DNA from: Bacteroidales bacterium
Lineage (GTDB): Bacteria > Bacteroidota > Bacteroidia > Bacteroidales > Rikenellaceae
NCBI GenBank assembly: GCA_949419965.1
Contig: CASPAC010000011.1
Location: forward strand, 1 to 50,136
Reading direction: 5' to 3'
Length of the DNA: 50,136 nucleotides
The notes under the pieces are model-generated. The model had not been told where the DNA came from. It ran no database searches and worked only from the letters and a program-made list of their open reading frames with translations. Below, in pieces: positions 9,556-17,442 of this stretch; positions within the stretch are counted from its first letter, which is position 1; every line of letters begins with the position of its first letter. The position numbers and the translations under genes are program-made.

Positions 9556-9628
9556 TTTGTCATTCCGGGCGTGAGCGAAGAATCCCGTTATCCGGGAACA
9601 GATTCTTCACTTCGTTCAGAATGACAAA
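9556..9628. repeat. Interspersed repeat with inverted ends between receptor and permease
   Basis: TTTGTCATTC (9556-9565) and GAATGACAAA (9619-9628) are perfect inverted ends around GAAGAATCC and GATTCTTCACTTCG. It is a GTCATyC-family element within the operon and can fold into a long stem. A short direct repeat of TTTCACCTT motifs follows at about 9637-9670. Confidence 0.65.
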
Positions 9629-9675
9629 AAGACTTGCACCTTTCACCTTAAACTTTTCACCTTTCACCTTCCGAA

Positions 9676-10248
9676 GTGGATACCGAACTTCTGTTGCAGA
9701 TTGCCGGCGCAGCGCTGGGGCTGCTCTACCTCTGGCTCGAATACCGCGCCGACATCCGGCTGTGGATCGTGGGCCTCGTGATGCCCGTCGTGCACGGATG
9801 GCTCTACTACCGCTCAGGGCTCTATGCCGACTGCGCGATGCAGGCCTACTATGTGCTGGCGGGGCTCTACGGCTGGCTCGTGTGGCACAACGCCCCCGGC
9901 AGCGGATCGGAGACCCGGACCGTCGGCCATACGCCCCTGCGGCTCCTGCCGGCTTTGGCTGCGGCCTACGCGCTGCTGCATGCCGCCATCTACTGGGTGC
10001 TCGTACGCTTCACCGACAGCACGGTTCCCTTCTGGGACAGCTTCACCACGGCGCTCTGCATTCTGGCCTACTGGATGCTTTCGCGCAGATGGATCGAGCA
10101 ATGGCTCGTCTGGCTCGCGGTCGACGCGGCGACCGTCGGACTCTACCTCTACAAGGGCATCCCCGTCACCGCCGGGCTCTACGCCCTCTACTCGGTGCTG
10201 GCCGTGGCCGGATACATGCGCTGGCGGCGGCAGGCGGCAGCCCAATGA
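9676..10248 (+). CDS. pnuT: PnuC-family thiamin permease (PnuT-like)
   Basis: This 190-residue protein is almost entirely hydrophobic. It carries PnuC-family patterns (YLWLEYRA near 19, ADCAMQAYYVLAGLYGWLVW at about 55-74) and about seven membrane spans, with a basic C-terminus (RWRRQ). PnuC proteins facilitate uptake of nicotinamide riboside; relatives under TPP riboswitch control transport thiamin, so thiamin is the likely substrate. The start is GTG at 9676 with no clear Shine-Dalgarno, which is common in this phylum. It follows the TonB receptor by 123 bp containing an interspersed repeat. The thiamin pyrophosphokinase gene often third in such operons is absent here. Confidence 0.85.
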   Translation: MDTELLLQIAGAALGLLYLWLEYRADIRLWIVGLVMPVVHGWLYYRSGLYADCAMQAYYVLAGLYGWLVWHNAPGSGSETRTVGHTPLRLLPALAAAYALLHAAIYWVLVRFTDSTVPFWDSFTTALCILAYWMLSRRWIEQWLVWLAVDAATVGLYLYKGIPVTAGLYALYSVLAVAGYMRWRRQAAAQ

Positions 10249-10252
10249 ACGA

Positions 10253-10286
10253 AGCGGCCCGTCCTCGGAGGACGGGCCGCTGTTTT
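10253..10286. terminator. Terminator between pnuT and the convergent mmcQ gene
   Basis: Arms 10253-10265 and 10269-10281 form a 13-bp GC-rich stem with a 3-nt loop, followed by TGTTTTG on the plus strand. It can also serve the convergent minus-strand gene. Confidence 0.85.
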
Positions 10287-10301
10287 GTAGAGCGAAAATC
10301 G

Positions 10302-10685
10302 TTATTCGGGCAGTCCGTGCTGCCCGACGCAGGCAAGAATCTCCTCGCGCAGGGCCTTGGGCGTGACGCTCTGCCGCAGCACCAGCAGGTAGGAGTTGCG
10401 GATCTGCCCGCGCAGGAAAGCGTCGGGCAGGTCGCCGTCGGTGCGGACGCCGTTCCAATGCTGTTTGTTGAAATGGCGCGCCGTACTCACCTCGGCATAT
10501 TGTTCGCGCAGGTGCAGCGCCTCGTCGGGGTCGCACTTCACGGCGAAATGATCGAAATCGACCATGTCGGCACAGGCATACATCTTGCCGCCGACCTTGT
10601 AGACCAGCGTCGTTTCATCGAACGGCGTGCTCTCCTCCGTCATCGGCAGCGAGAGGCAGTAATCGCGGAATTCCAGGATGTCCAT
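10302..10685 (-). CDS. MmcQ/YjbR family protein
   Basis: This 127-residue protein belongs to the MmcQ/YjbR family: small proteins with a double-wing DNA-binding-like fold and no established biochemical role. Visible family features are an N-terminal EFRDYCLSLP start, PFDETTLVYKVGGKMYA, the FAVKCDPDEALHLRE strand-helix and HWNGVRTDG-LPDAF followed by an IRNSYLLV helix. The length matches the family. It is monocistronic, convergent with pnuT and shares its terminator. The ATG at 10685 is well supported because the family begins at this point. Confidence 0.88.
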   Translation of the reverse strand: MDILEFRDYCLSLPMTEESTPFDETTLVYKVGGKMYACADMVDFDHFAVKCDPDEALHLREQYAEVSTARHFNKQHWNGVRTDGDLPDAFLRGQIRNSYLLVLRQSVTPKALREEILACVGQHGLPE

Positions 10686-10800
10686 ACGGCAAATTTACGA
10701 ATTTAATTTCGTTTCTCGCCTTCTGCATCCGGCCTTTCGCCTGCAATTTGGCATACGGATTGCGTAGCCCCGCAAAGTAAAACCAAAACCGAGGTAAACA

Positions 10801-11373
10801 ATGAAAAAAATTCTCCTCAGCGCTTCCCTGCTGGCCGTTGCGGCCATGGGATTCATCGGTTGCTCGCAGCGCCGCCAGTGGAACCACGAAGAACGCAAGG
10901 CCATGCGCGAAGCCCTGCGCGACTACCGTCAGATGACCTATCTCAACGACTTGTCGGACGACGAATACGTTGTCTTCACCGACGGCGTGGCCACCGACCT
11001 GGAGACGGCCTATCCCGTCTACACGACCTTCATCGGCATGCCGGGCGTCAACGACACGGTGGACATGGTGGTCGTGACGGCCATTGTCGACGAACTCAAC
11101 GCCGATGCCCGCAATATGCGCCATATCTACCCCTATCCCTACCTGGTTGCACAGGGCGTGCTGCCCGCAGGGCTGGACCACGAGCAGCAGCGCCAGTTCT
11201 ACAACTGCTTCGCCTACAAGGTGAACAGCGCCTATCAGACCATGACGCAGTTCTTCAACGCCGTGCTGGCCGACACGACCGACACCTCGCGCATCCACCG
11301 CATGGAGAGCCAGTGCGCCAACGACCTCTTCAACTGGACGGTGACCGAGATCGACATCGTCGAGGTCGACTGA
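10801..11373 (+). CDS. Lipoprotein of unknown function
   Basis: I do not recognise this 190-residue protein. It starts with a type II signal peptide whose lipobox ends at Cys21 (FIGC), so it should be a membrane-anchored lipoprotein. Residues after the Cys are basic and polar (SQRRQ) rather than the acidic surface-export signal, so periplasmic retention is plausible. The mature part has an acidic N-terminal half rich in D, E and Y and a helical C-terminal half with Gln, Asn and aromatic residues; no catalytic motif is apparent. It stands alone, with a clear terminator 47 bp after the stop. Confidence 0.8.
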   Translation: MKKILLSASLLAVAAMGFIGCSQRRQWNHEERKAMREALRDYRQMTYLNDLSDDEYVVFTDGVATDLETAYPVYTTFIGMPGVNDTVDMVVVTAIVDELNADARNMRHIYPYPYLVAQGVLPAGLDHEQQRQFYNCFAYKVNSAYQTMTQFFNAVLADTTDTSRIHRMESQCANDLFNWTVTEIDIVEVD

Positions 11374-11419
11374 CCGCAGCCGGCGAACCGGAAATAACGG
11401 CCTGCGGGCCGTGATGCAA

Positions 11420-11456
11420 AAGGACGGAACCTTTCGAGGTTCCGTCCTTGCTCGTT
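11420..11456 (+). terminator. Terminator of the lipoprotein gene
   Basis: Arms 11420-11432 and 11437-11449 form a perfect 13-bp stem with a TTCG loop, then GCTCGTTTT. Confidence 0.88.
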
Positions 11457-11542
11457 TTGCGAGGCTTCCGAGACTCCCGTGCGGTCCGCAATTTCACCCT
11501 CAGGACGGGCCCCCAGACTTCTGCCCGAATCTCCGACCGCCT

Positions 11543-11560
11543 GTCATTGCGAGGAAGATC
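11543..11560. repeat. Short GTCATTGCGAGGAAG interspersed repeat
   Basis: This resembles the start of the dispersed GTCATTGCGAGGAAG repeats known from many genomes. It lies in a 278-bp intergenic stretch that otherwise shows only the terminator, a C8 run at 11619-11626 and an AT-rich AATTCAGAATTGTG islet at about 11630. Confidence 0.45.
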
Positions 11561-11651
11561 GCCCGCCGCGGCAAACCGGAACAAACGCAGAAACCGCTGG
11601 CAGACTATCCCCCCCCGAAAAAGGTGTCAATTCAGAATTGTGCAATGTGAA

Positions 11652-12629
11652 TTAATCCCCCTCCACCGCCTCCTTGTGGGCCCGGTAGAAATCGGCGCCC
11701 ACGACGATGCGGATCGCCTTGTGCAGCACGGAAAACTCCAGCGGCGTCTCGCCCAGCAACTCGCCGTCGGCCTCGACCGATACTTCGGGCGACGACTCGA
11801 TGCGGATGCGGCTGCCGCGCGCCTGGAGGATGTGACGGATGCGGTAAATGCCGCCGTTGAAAAGGTAGTGGAAGCGGAAAAGCACATGCCAGAAGTGGAT
11901 GGGCCGGACAAGCGACAGGTCGAGCATGCCGTCGTCGGCCACCGCCTCAGGCAGCTGCTGGATGCCGCCGCCGTTGTACTTGCAGATGCCGATGGCGATC
12001 GAGAGAAGCAGGTCGTTGTAGACCAGCTTGTCGTCGACCCACACCTTGATGCCCGTCGACTTGTAGCGGAAGAACGACCTCACCAGGCACCAGGTATAGC
12101 GCCAACGGCTCTTGCGGCCCTTTTTCTTCAGGTGCGTTAGCTTGCGGATCACCTGCGCGTCGAAACCCACGCCCGCGACGTTGGCTATGTAGCGGCTCTG
12201 CCGGTAGTGCGCCTCCTCGTAGGAGACCACCCCCACGTCCTGCAAGAACGAATAGCCCTCGCGGATCGCCTCCACGGCGTCGCGATAGCGGTTCGAGATG
12301 CCGAACGTACGCACCCAGTCGTTGCCCGTACCTACGGCGATGACGGCCACGAGCACCTCGTCGGGGCGCACCTCCTGCTGGATGAAAAGCCCGTTGACAA
12401 CCTCGTGCAGCGTGCCGTCGCCGCCCACGACGATGATGCGGCGGTATCCCTCGCGCACGGCCGTGACGGTGAGTTCCGTGGCATGGAACTTATGCTCCGT
12501 GAAGACCGGTTCGCAAAGGATGCGTGCGTCGCGCAAGTGCTTGGAGACCTGCGGAAAGTGATCGAGCCCGCGGCCGCCGCCGGCCACGGGATTGACGATC
12601 ACGAACCACTTGTTGTCGAGGTGCTCCAC
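11652..12629 (-). CDS. Diacylglycerol kinase-type lipid kinase (YegS/DagK family)
   Basis: This 325-residue cytoplasmic enzyme would phosphorylate a lipid such as diacylglycerol or sphingosine. Visible motifs: FVIVNPVAGGGRG near the N-terminus (nucleotide-binding loop), the VVGGDGTLHEVVNGL signature near 65, VIAVGTGNDWVRTFG near 95, and a C-terminal beta domain with a DGMLDL-like segment and VEADGELLG. The start is GTG at 12629, two bases after the pepD stop, so translation is probably coupled. It is the last gene of the minus-strand run. The physiological lipid cannot be told; Bacteroidetes make sphingolipids, so a sphingoid substrate is possible. Confidence 0.9.
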   Translation of the reverse strand: MEHLDNKWFVIVNPVAGGGRGLDHFPQVSKHLRDARILCEPVFTEHKFHATELTVTAVREGYRRIIVVGGDGTLHEVVNGLFIQQEVRPDEVLVAVIAVGTGNDWVRTFGISNRYRDAVEAIREGYSFLQDVGVVSYEEAHYRQSRYIANVAGVGFDAQVIRKLTHLKKKGRKSRWRYTWCLVRSFFRYKSTGIKVWVDDKLVYNDLLLSIAIGICKYNGGGIQQLPEAVADDGMLDLSLVRPIHFWHVLFRFHYLFNGGIYRIRHILQARGSRIRIESSPEVSVEADGELLGETPLEFSVLHKAIRIVVGADFYRAHKEAVEGD

Positions 12630-12631
12630 CG

Positions 12632-14095
12632 CTATTTCTGAGGAATGTTGGCCAGCGTACGCACCAGGAAGTCGTAGAACTTGGCCACCGAGGCGATCTC
12701 GACCTTCTCGTCAGGCGAATGGGGATAGCAGATCGTCGGGCCGAACGAAATCATGTCCAGACCCGGGTAGTTGCTGCCGATGATGCCGCACTCCAGACCG
12801 GCATGGATGGCCGTGACGGCGGGTTTGCGGCCGTAGAGCTGTTCGTAGGAAGCGGTCATCGCCTTGAGAATGGGCGACGACATGTCGGGATTCCAGCCGT
12901 CGTAGCTGCCCGTGAGCTCGGTCCGGGCGCCGGCGAGCGCGAAGACCGCGGCGATCGCCTCGCCCAACGCCTCCTTCTCGCTGCGCACCGAGCTGCGCAG
13001 CAAAGCCTGCAAGCGCACCGTCGTGCCGTCGGAGACCACGCGGGCCAGGTTGGACGACGTCTGCACCAGACCGGGCATCGCCGCCGACATGCGGACCACG
13101 CCGTCGGGACAACCCGCCACGGCGCGGATGAGCTTCGACGCCACGTCGGCCGGAATGATCGCGGCAGGCGCATCGCACAGCTCCGCACGGACCGACACCG
13201 AATCCTCGATGCCGGCGAACTCGGCGACTACGGTCTTTTCATAGCTTTTCACGGCCTCGGCAAAGGCGGCATATTCGGCCGCAGGGACCAGAACCACCGC
13301 TTCGGCCTCGCGCGGAATGGCGTTGCGCAGGCCGCCGCCGTCGACCGAAGCGAGAAGCAGGCCCCGCTTCGCAGCCTCAGCATTGAGCAAACGGAACAGC
13401 AGCTTGTTGGCATTGGCACGCTGGGCAACGATCTGGATGCCCGAATGGCCGCCTTTCAGCCCCTTGACCGTCAGGCGCACGGCCTTGTAGTCGCCGGCCG
13501 GAACGGCTGCCGCCGCGTAGTCGAACGTCATGTTGGCGTCCATGCCGCCGGCGCACCCCACATAGAGCTCGCCCTCGGTTTCGGAATCGAGGTTCAGCAG
13601 GATGTCGCCCTGCAGAAGACCCGCCTTGAGTCCGAAAGCCCCGTCCATGCCGGTCTCCTCGGTCGCCGTGAAGAGCGCTTCGAGGGGTCCGTGGACCAGC
13701 GTGTCGTCCTCCAGCACAGCCAGAATGGCCGCCGCGCCGATGCCGTTGTCGGCACCCAGCGTCGTACCGTCGGCCGTCACCCAATCGCCGTCGATGTAGG
13801 CATCGATGGGGTCCGTGAGGAAGTCGAAATCCTTGTCGTTGTTCTTCTGCGGCACCATGTCGAGGTGGGCCTGGAGAACGACTCCCTTGCGGTTTTCCAT
13901 GCCGGGCGACGCAGGCTTGCGCACGTAGATGTTGTGCGCCTGGTCCTCGCGGCACTCCAGGCCCAGGGCCCGGGCGACCCCGAGAACGTATTCGCGGATT
14001 TTCTCCTCGTGCGACGAGGGCCGCGGGATGCGGACGATCTCGGCAAAATGTTTCCAGACGAGCGCAGGTTTCAGCGCGGTCAGATTTCTATCCAT
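12632..14095 (-). CDS. pepD: Aminoacyl-histidine dipeptidase (peptidase M20)
   Basis: This 487-residue zinc dipeptidase cleaves Xaa-His and other dipeptides in the cytoplasm. Metal and catalytic motifs of family M20C are present: QAHLDMVPQ with His77 and Asp79, GADNG with Asp116, the catalytic ATEETGM with Glu146 and Glu147, and NLDSETEGELYVGCAGG with Asp170. A dimerisation domain occupies roughly 210-390 and the C-terminal metal ligand lies in IHAGLECGIIG. Length matches PepD of other bacteria. It lies 58 bp after phoH and is followed directly by the lipid kinase. Confidence 0.95.
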   Translation of the reverse strand: MDRNLTALKPALVWKHFAEIVRIPRPSSHEEKIREYVLGVARALGLECREDQAHNIYVRKPASPGMENRKGVVLQAHLDMVPQKNNDKDFDFLTDPIDAYIDGDWVTADGTTLGADNGIGAAAILAVLEDDTLVHGPLEALFTATEETGMDGAFGLKAGLLQGDILLNLDSETEGELYVGCAGGMDANMTFDYAAAAVPAGDYKAVRLTVKGLKGGHSGIQIVAQRANANKLLFRLLNAEAAKRGLLLASVDGGGLRNAIPREAEAVVLVPAAEYAAFAEAVKSYEKTVVAEFAGIEDSVSVRAELCDAPAAIIPADVASKLIRAVAGCPDGVVRMSAAMPGLVQTSSNLARVVSDGTTVRLQALLRSSVRSEKEALGEAIAAVFALAGARTELTGSYDGWNPDMSSPILKAMTASYEQLYGRKPAVTAIHAGLECGIIGSNYPGLDMISFGPTICYPHSPDEKVEIASVAKFYDFLVRTLANIPQK

Positions 14096-14153
14096 AGCAG
14101 TGCTGTTTTAAAGGTTTTCTTCGGCGGACCGTCGGCGGTCCGTTGCCCGTAAA

Positions 14154-15107
14154 TCATTCGTTTGACGCCGAGCGGTCGAACGCCTCGACAATCTGCTTGA
14201 CCAGCTCGTGGCGCACGATGTCGCGCCGGTCGAACTCCACGATACCGATGCCCCCGACCGGGCGCAGGATCTCCATGGCCCGCACCAGACCGCTGTCGCT
14301 CTTGTGCGGCAGGTCGATCTGCGTAACGTCGCCCGTGACGATGAAACGCGCGTTGCGGCCCATGCGCGTGAGGAACATCTTGATCTGCGACAAGGTGGTG
14401 TTCTGCGCCTCGTCGAGGATGACGAACGCGTTGTCGAGCGTACGGCCGCGCATGTAGGCCAGCGGCGCGATCTGCACGGCGCCCTCCTCCATGAGCTTGA
14501 CGAGCCGCGCCGGCGGAATCATGTCGTTGAGCGCATCGTAGAGCGGCTGGAGATAGGGATCGAGTTTCTCTTTCATGTCGCCGGGCAGGAATCCCAGCTT
14601 CTCGCCCGCCTCGACGGCCGGACGCGTGAGGATGATGCGCCGCACCTGCCGTTCCTTCAGTGCCCGCACGGCCAGAGCGATGGCCGTGTAGGTCTTGCCC
14701 GAACCGGCGGGCCCCACGGCGAAGAGCAGGTCGTTCTTCTCGAAAAGTTTCACCAGCCGCTGCTGGTTGACCGTACGGGCCCGCACGACGTTGCCGTTGT
14801 TGCCGTAGACGATGACGTCCTGGTCGACGGGCTCCTCGCGGGCGGCGGAGAGTCCCGAAAAACACTGGTCGACAACCTGCGACGAGACGTGGCCGTACTT
14901 GAGATAATAGGCCGCGAAGCCCTCGAAGCGCCGCCGGAACTGCGCCGTCTCGGCCTCGGAGCCCAGCACCTTGAGCGTCGACCCGCGGGCGACGATCTTC
15001 AACGAGGGGTGCAGCGCCTTGATCTGGTCGAGATAGACGTTCTGCGGCCCGTAGAGTTCGCGGGGGTCGACCCCTTCGACGGGAATTTCCCTACCGACGC
15101 CGGTCAT
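14154..15107 (-). CDS. phoH: PhoH-family ATPase (YbeZ-like)
   Basis: This 317-residue cytoplasmic ATPase is a relative of PhoH/YbeZ, linked to RNA metabolism and ribosome maturation. An N-terminal KH-like domain (about 30-90, LKIVARGSTLKVLG) precedes the P-loop ATPase domain. That domain has Walker A GPAGSGKTYTA near 131, the family motif LTRPAVEAGEKLGFLPGD, Walker B-like AFVILDEAQNTT and the GRNARFIVTGD segment. In many bacteria ybeZ neighbours ybeY; here it lies 3 bp after an outer-membrane barrel gene and upstream of pepD. The start at 15107 gives the full N-terminal domain. Confidence 0.93.
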   Translation of the reverse strand: MTGVGREIPVEGVDPRELYGPQNVYLDQIKALHPSLKIVARGSTLKVLGSEAETAQFRRRFEGFAAYYLKYGHVSSQVVDQCFSGLSAAREEPVDQDVIVYGNNGNVVRARTVNQQRLVKLFEKNDLLFAVGPAGSGKTYTAIALAVRALKERQVRRIILTRPAVEAGEKLGFLPGDMKEKLDPYLQPLYDALNDMIPPARLVKLMEEGAVQIAPLAYMRGRTLDNAFVILDEAQNTTLSQIKMFLTRMGRNARFIVTGDVTQIDLPHKSDSGLVRAMEILRPVGGIGIVEFDRRDIVRHELVKQIVEAFDRSASNE

Positions 15108-15110
15108 AGG

Positions 15111-15701
15111 CTAAAAGAGATAACCCACGTTGAGCGCCACGTTGTAGGTGCGCAGCCGGTCGAGCTGGCGTCCGTCGGGCAGCACCACGTCGCTCTTGGC
15201 CTTGAATCGTCCGTTGTAACGCAGGTCGACCGCCAGATGCTTGAACAGCGTGACGCCGGCACCGACCGAATAGGAGAGCGTGGGACGTATGCGGCCGAAA
15301 TCGATACGATCCGCCCCCACCTTCTGCTTGCAGCTGTTCATCGCCGTGAAGACCGGACCCGCGAAGATGCGGACGAACCTCACCGGCCGGAACGACACCA
15401 GCACGGGCACATCGATCGAGTTGGACTTGAGGTTCAGCTCGCCGCCGCCCTCGGGCCGGATGCGCAGGCCCTGACGCACGTAGAAGATCTGCGGGTCGAC
15501 CGACACCCACCCGATTTTGAGCGAGGTGACGATACCGGCCTGCCAGCCGAGTTTGTTCTTGATGTCGGCCATCTCCATGTCGGTCTTGTAGTCGGGTACG
15601 TTGATACCGGCCATGACGCCCCATTCCACTTTCAGAGGCTGGGCCGCAGCCGCTGCGGCGGCCGAAACGAAAAGAAACGAAAAAAGAAGTTTGCGGAACA
15701 T
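15111..15701 (-). CDS. Outer-membrane beta-barrel protein (PorT-like fold)
   Basis: This 196-residue protein has a cleavable signal peptide (MFRKLLFSFLFVSAAAAAAA, then Q). Alternating hydrophobic strands are typical of an eight-stranded barrel, for example VEWGVMAGINVPDY, GWQAGIVTSLKIGWVSVDPQ and RTYNVALNVGYLF with a terminal aromatic. It fits the PorT/OMP_b-brl_2 type of Bacteroidetes. No ligand or function can be read from the sequence. It lies 18 bp downstream of the MFS gene and 3 bp upstream of phoH. Confidence 0.8.
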   Translation of the reverse strand: MFRKLLFSFLFVSAAAAAAAQPLKVEWGVMAGINVPDYKTDMEMADIKNKLGWQAGIVTSLKIGWVSVDPQIFYVRQGLRIRPEGGGELNLKSNSIDVPVLVSFRPVRFVRIFAGPVFTAMNSCKQKVGADRIDFGRIRPTLSYSVGAGVTLFKHLAVDLRYNGRFKAKSDVVLPDGRQLDRLRTYNVALNVGYLF

Positions 15702-15719
15702 GTTATTGTGAATGCTGAA

Positions 15720-16874
15720 TTAGGAATTGCAATTTTTCAATCGGAACGCCGCCCACAGCATGTAGCCCACGCATGCGACGACGAACAGCAGCCCCATGTG
15801 CGGGTTGCCGAAAGCACGGATGAGGGCACCGCACACCGGTCCCGAGAGGGCTCCGGCGGAGATGGCCATGATCATCAGTCCGGCCACGCCGTTGGCATGG
15901 TCGGCCTCGGCCTTGGTGGCCACGGCATAGAACGTGGCGAAGACGCAGGCCATGGCGAAGCCCAGGAGCCCGACAGCCGCATAGATCGCCGCCTCGCTGC
16001 GCACGAAAAGCAGCAGCACGACCAGCGCCAGCGCGGCGGCCATGTTCCAACGCAGATACTTCACGTCGGAATAACGCACCAGCACCCACGCACCGACCAG
16101 CGTACCGACGATGCGGCAGGCGTAGAAACCCGTGGTCGTGAGGATGGAGGAGGGGTTGTCGATCAACCGCACCGAGACGAACCCGATGCCGACGTCGGCG
16201 GCGATGAAGCAGGCGACGCCGAGCGTGGCGAGCAAGACCGACGGATTGCGCAGCAGGCGGAAACAATCGGCCAGGCCGGCGGCCCGGGTCTCGCTCTGCG
16301 GCTCGGGCACCGTCGTAAACTGCAGCCACACGCCCCCGGCCACCGTGAGCACGGCGTAGAGCGGCAGCAGCAGGCGCCACGAACCGGTGGCAGCGATAAG
16401 CCCTGTGACGATGGGTGCCAGCAACAGAAGCGACGTATTGCGGAAAATCTGGCCGACGGTGAGGTAGCTGGTCATGCGCTCGCCGGGCACGATGGTGGCC
16501 AACAGCGGATTGACGGCCACCTGCACGATGGTGTTGCCGATGCCCAGCAACCCGAAACCGGCGAAATACCACCCCAGCGAACAATGCTCGCCCGCCACGA
16601 ACGGCACCAGCAGGCCGGCGCACGTGAAAGCATAGCCGGCCAGGGCCGTGGCCTTGCGGCCGATGCGGTTCATCAGCGCGGCGACGGGCGTCGAGAGGAT
16701 CAGAAACCACAGGAAGACCATCGTGGGCAGGAAACTGACGGCTTCCTGCTGCCCGACGGCAAACTCGGCTGCGATGCGGCCGGTGATGGGCGCCACGATG
16801 TCGCAGAAGCCCATGATGAAAAAGCCCGCCAGAACGGGCGCCAAGAGGCGTTTGCTTACCTTTTCGTCGTTCAT
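15720..16874 (-). CDS. MFS transporter, FucP-like sugar permease branch
   Basis: This 384-residue inner-membrane transporter has 12 predicted spans. The first helix (LAPVLAGFFIMGFCDIVAP), LMNRIGRKATALAGY and the fifth-helix motif GIGNTIVQVAVNPLL resemble the fucose/glucose-galactose permease branch, so a sugar substrate is the first guess. The start is set at ATG 16874 because the family begins there; a longer frame reading up to 17009 has no transporter-like sequence. A -7-like TAACTTTG at 16893-16900 (minus) lies just upstream. It probably heads the unit running through the barrel gene, phoH, pepD and the lipid kinase. Confidence 0.85.
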   Translation of the reverse strand: MNDEKVSKRLLAPVLAGFFIMGFCDIVAPITGRIAAEFAVGQQEAVSFLPTMVFLWFLILSTPVAALMNRIGRKATALAGYAFTCAGLLVPFVAGEHCSLGWYFAGFGLLGIGNTIVQVAVNPLLATIVPGERMTSYLTVGQIFRNTSLLLLAPIVTGLIAATGSWRLLLPLYAVLTVAGGVWLQFTTVPEPQSETRAAGLADCFRLLRNPSVLLATLGVACFIAADVGIGFVSVRLIDNPSSILTTTGFYACRIVGTLVGAWVLVRYSDVKYLRWNMAAALALVVLLLFVRSEAAIYAAVGLLGFAMACVFATFYAVATKAEADHANGVAGLMIMAISAGALSGPVCGALIRAFGNPHMGLLFVVACVGYMLWAAFRLKNCNS

Positions 16875-16892
16875 GTCAATCGTTTGGAAATT

Positions 16893-16900
16893 CAAAGTTA
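16893..16900 (-). promoter_or_regulatory. Probable -7 box of the MFS transporter gene
   Basis: TAACTTTG on the minus strand matches TAnnTTTG. No good -33 box is seen at the usual distance, and the implied leader is only about 12 nt. Confidence 0.45.
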
Positions 16901-16939
16901 CATTTTTTTCGGTAATTCGGACCCTGCCGCACCAAAAAT

Positions 16940-17017
16940 CGTTCATTATACCTGCAGCTTTTCCCGCTCCGGCAAAGCTCAAGCAAGCCCAGCGCTGCAT
17001 CCGGCTCAAGCAAAGAT
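16940..17017 (-). repeat. Single diverged copy of the ~74-nt repeat
   Basis: Read on the minus strand it contains GAGCCGGATGCAG, GGCTTGCTTGAGCTTTGCCG and GAGCGGGAAAAGCTGC, aligning with the units at 6674-6822 and 45641-45879. It lies upstream of the MFS gene in the same orientation. The remainder of this intergenic stretch (17018-17407) shows two imperfect copies of GAACATCGGG with flanks (17066-17125) and no credible gene. Confidence 0.6.
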
Positions 17018-17407
17018 CGCTTTACGATCCGCCGCCGAGGCTGGACATTGGGAGGGGCACCGAACCTGAACATCGGGTCGCCGAAGCCGGGTGTTCGGCT
17101 GCCAAGACCCGAACATCGGGCTGCTTGCCGGACAGCACTCTATGCCGCCGATCCGCCACAAAACGCCGGCCCTGCCCGCCGAAAACCGGACAGCGCACCC
17201 ATACCGGCAACGGCCCGGCCGCCGCGGCGAAAGCACTTCGCCCGCACAGAACGACACTGCATCAACAAGAGACGGCGTTTCGTCCGCTGAGGACCAGCAC
17301 CCCGCCGGCACGGGAACGGCACCCGCCGATTTTTCCAAAAATCCGGCCGCAATCGGCCCGGCGCGAGATTTTACGACCGTGCGGGCGGAATTTTGCACAA
17401 TCTTTTC

Positions 17408-17415
17408 TATATTTG
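17408..17415 (+). promoter_or_regulatory. Probable -7 box of the antiporter gene
   Basis: TATATTTG matches TAnnTTTG and lies 27 bp before the start codon. The nearest TTTG (17392-17395) is only 12 bp upstream, so the -33 element is uncertain. Confidence 0.5.
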
Positions 17416-17442
17416 TAATATACAATTCCCTACCGATCGCCC

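Noticed and set aside
14208..17069. 953-codon plus-strand frame opposite phoH, the barrel gene and the MFS gene
   Set aside because: It is a shadow frame full of H, R, G and Q and covers three well-supported minus-strand genes.
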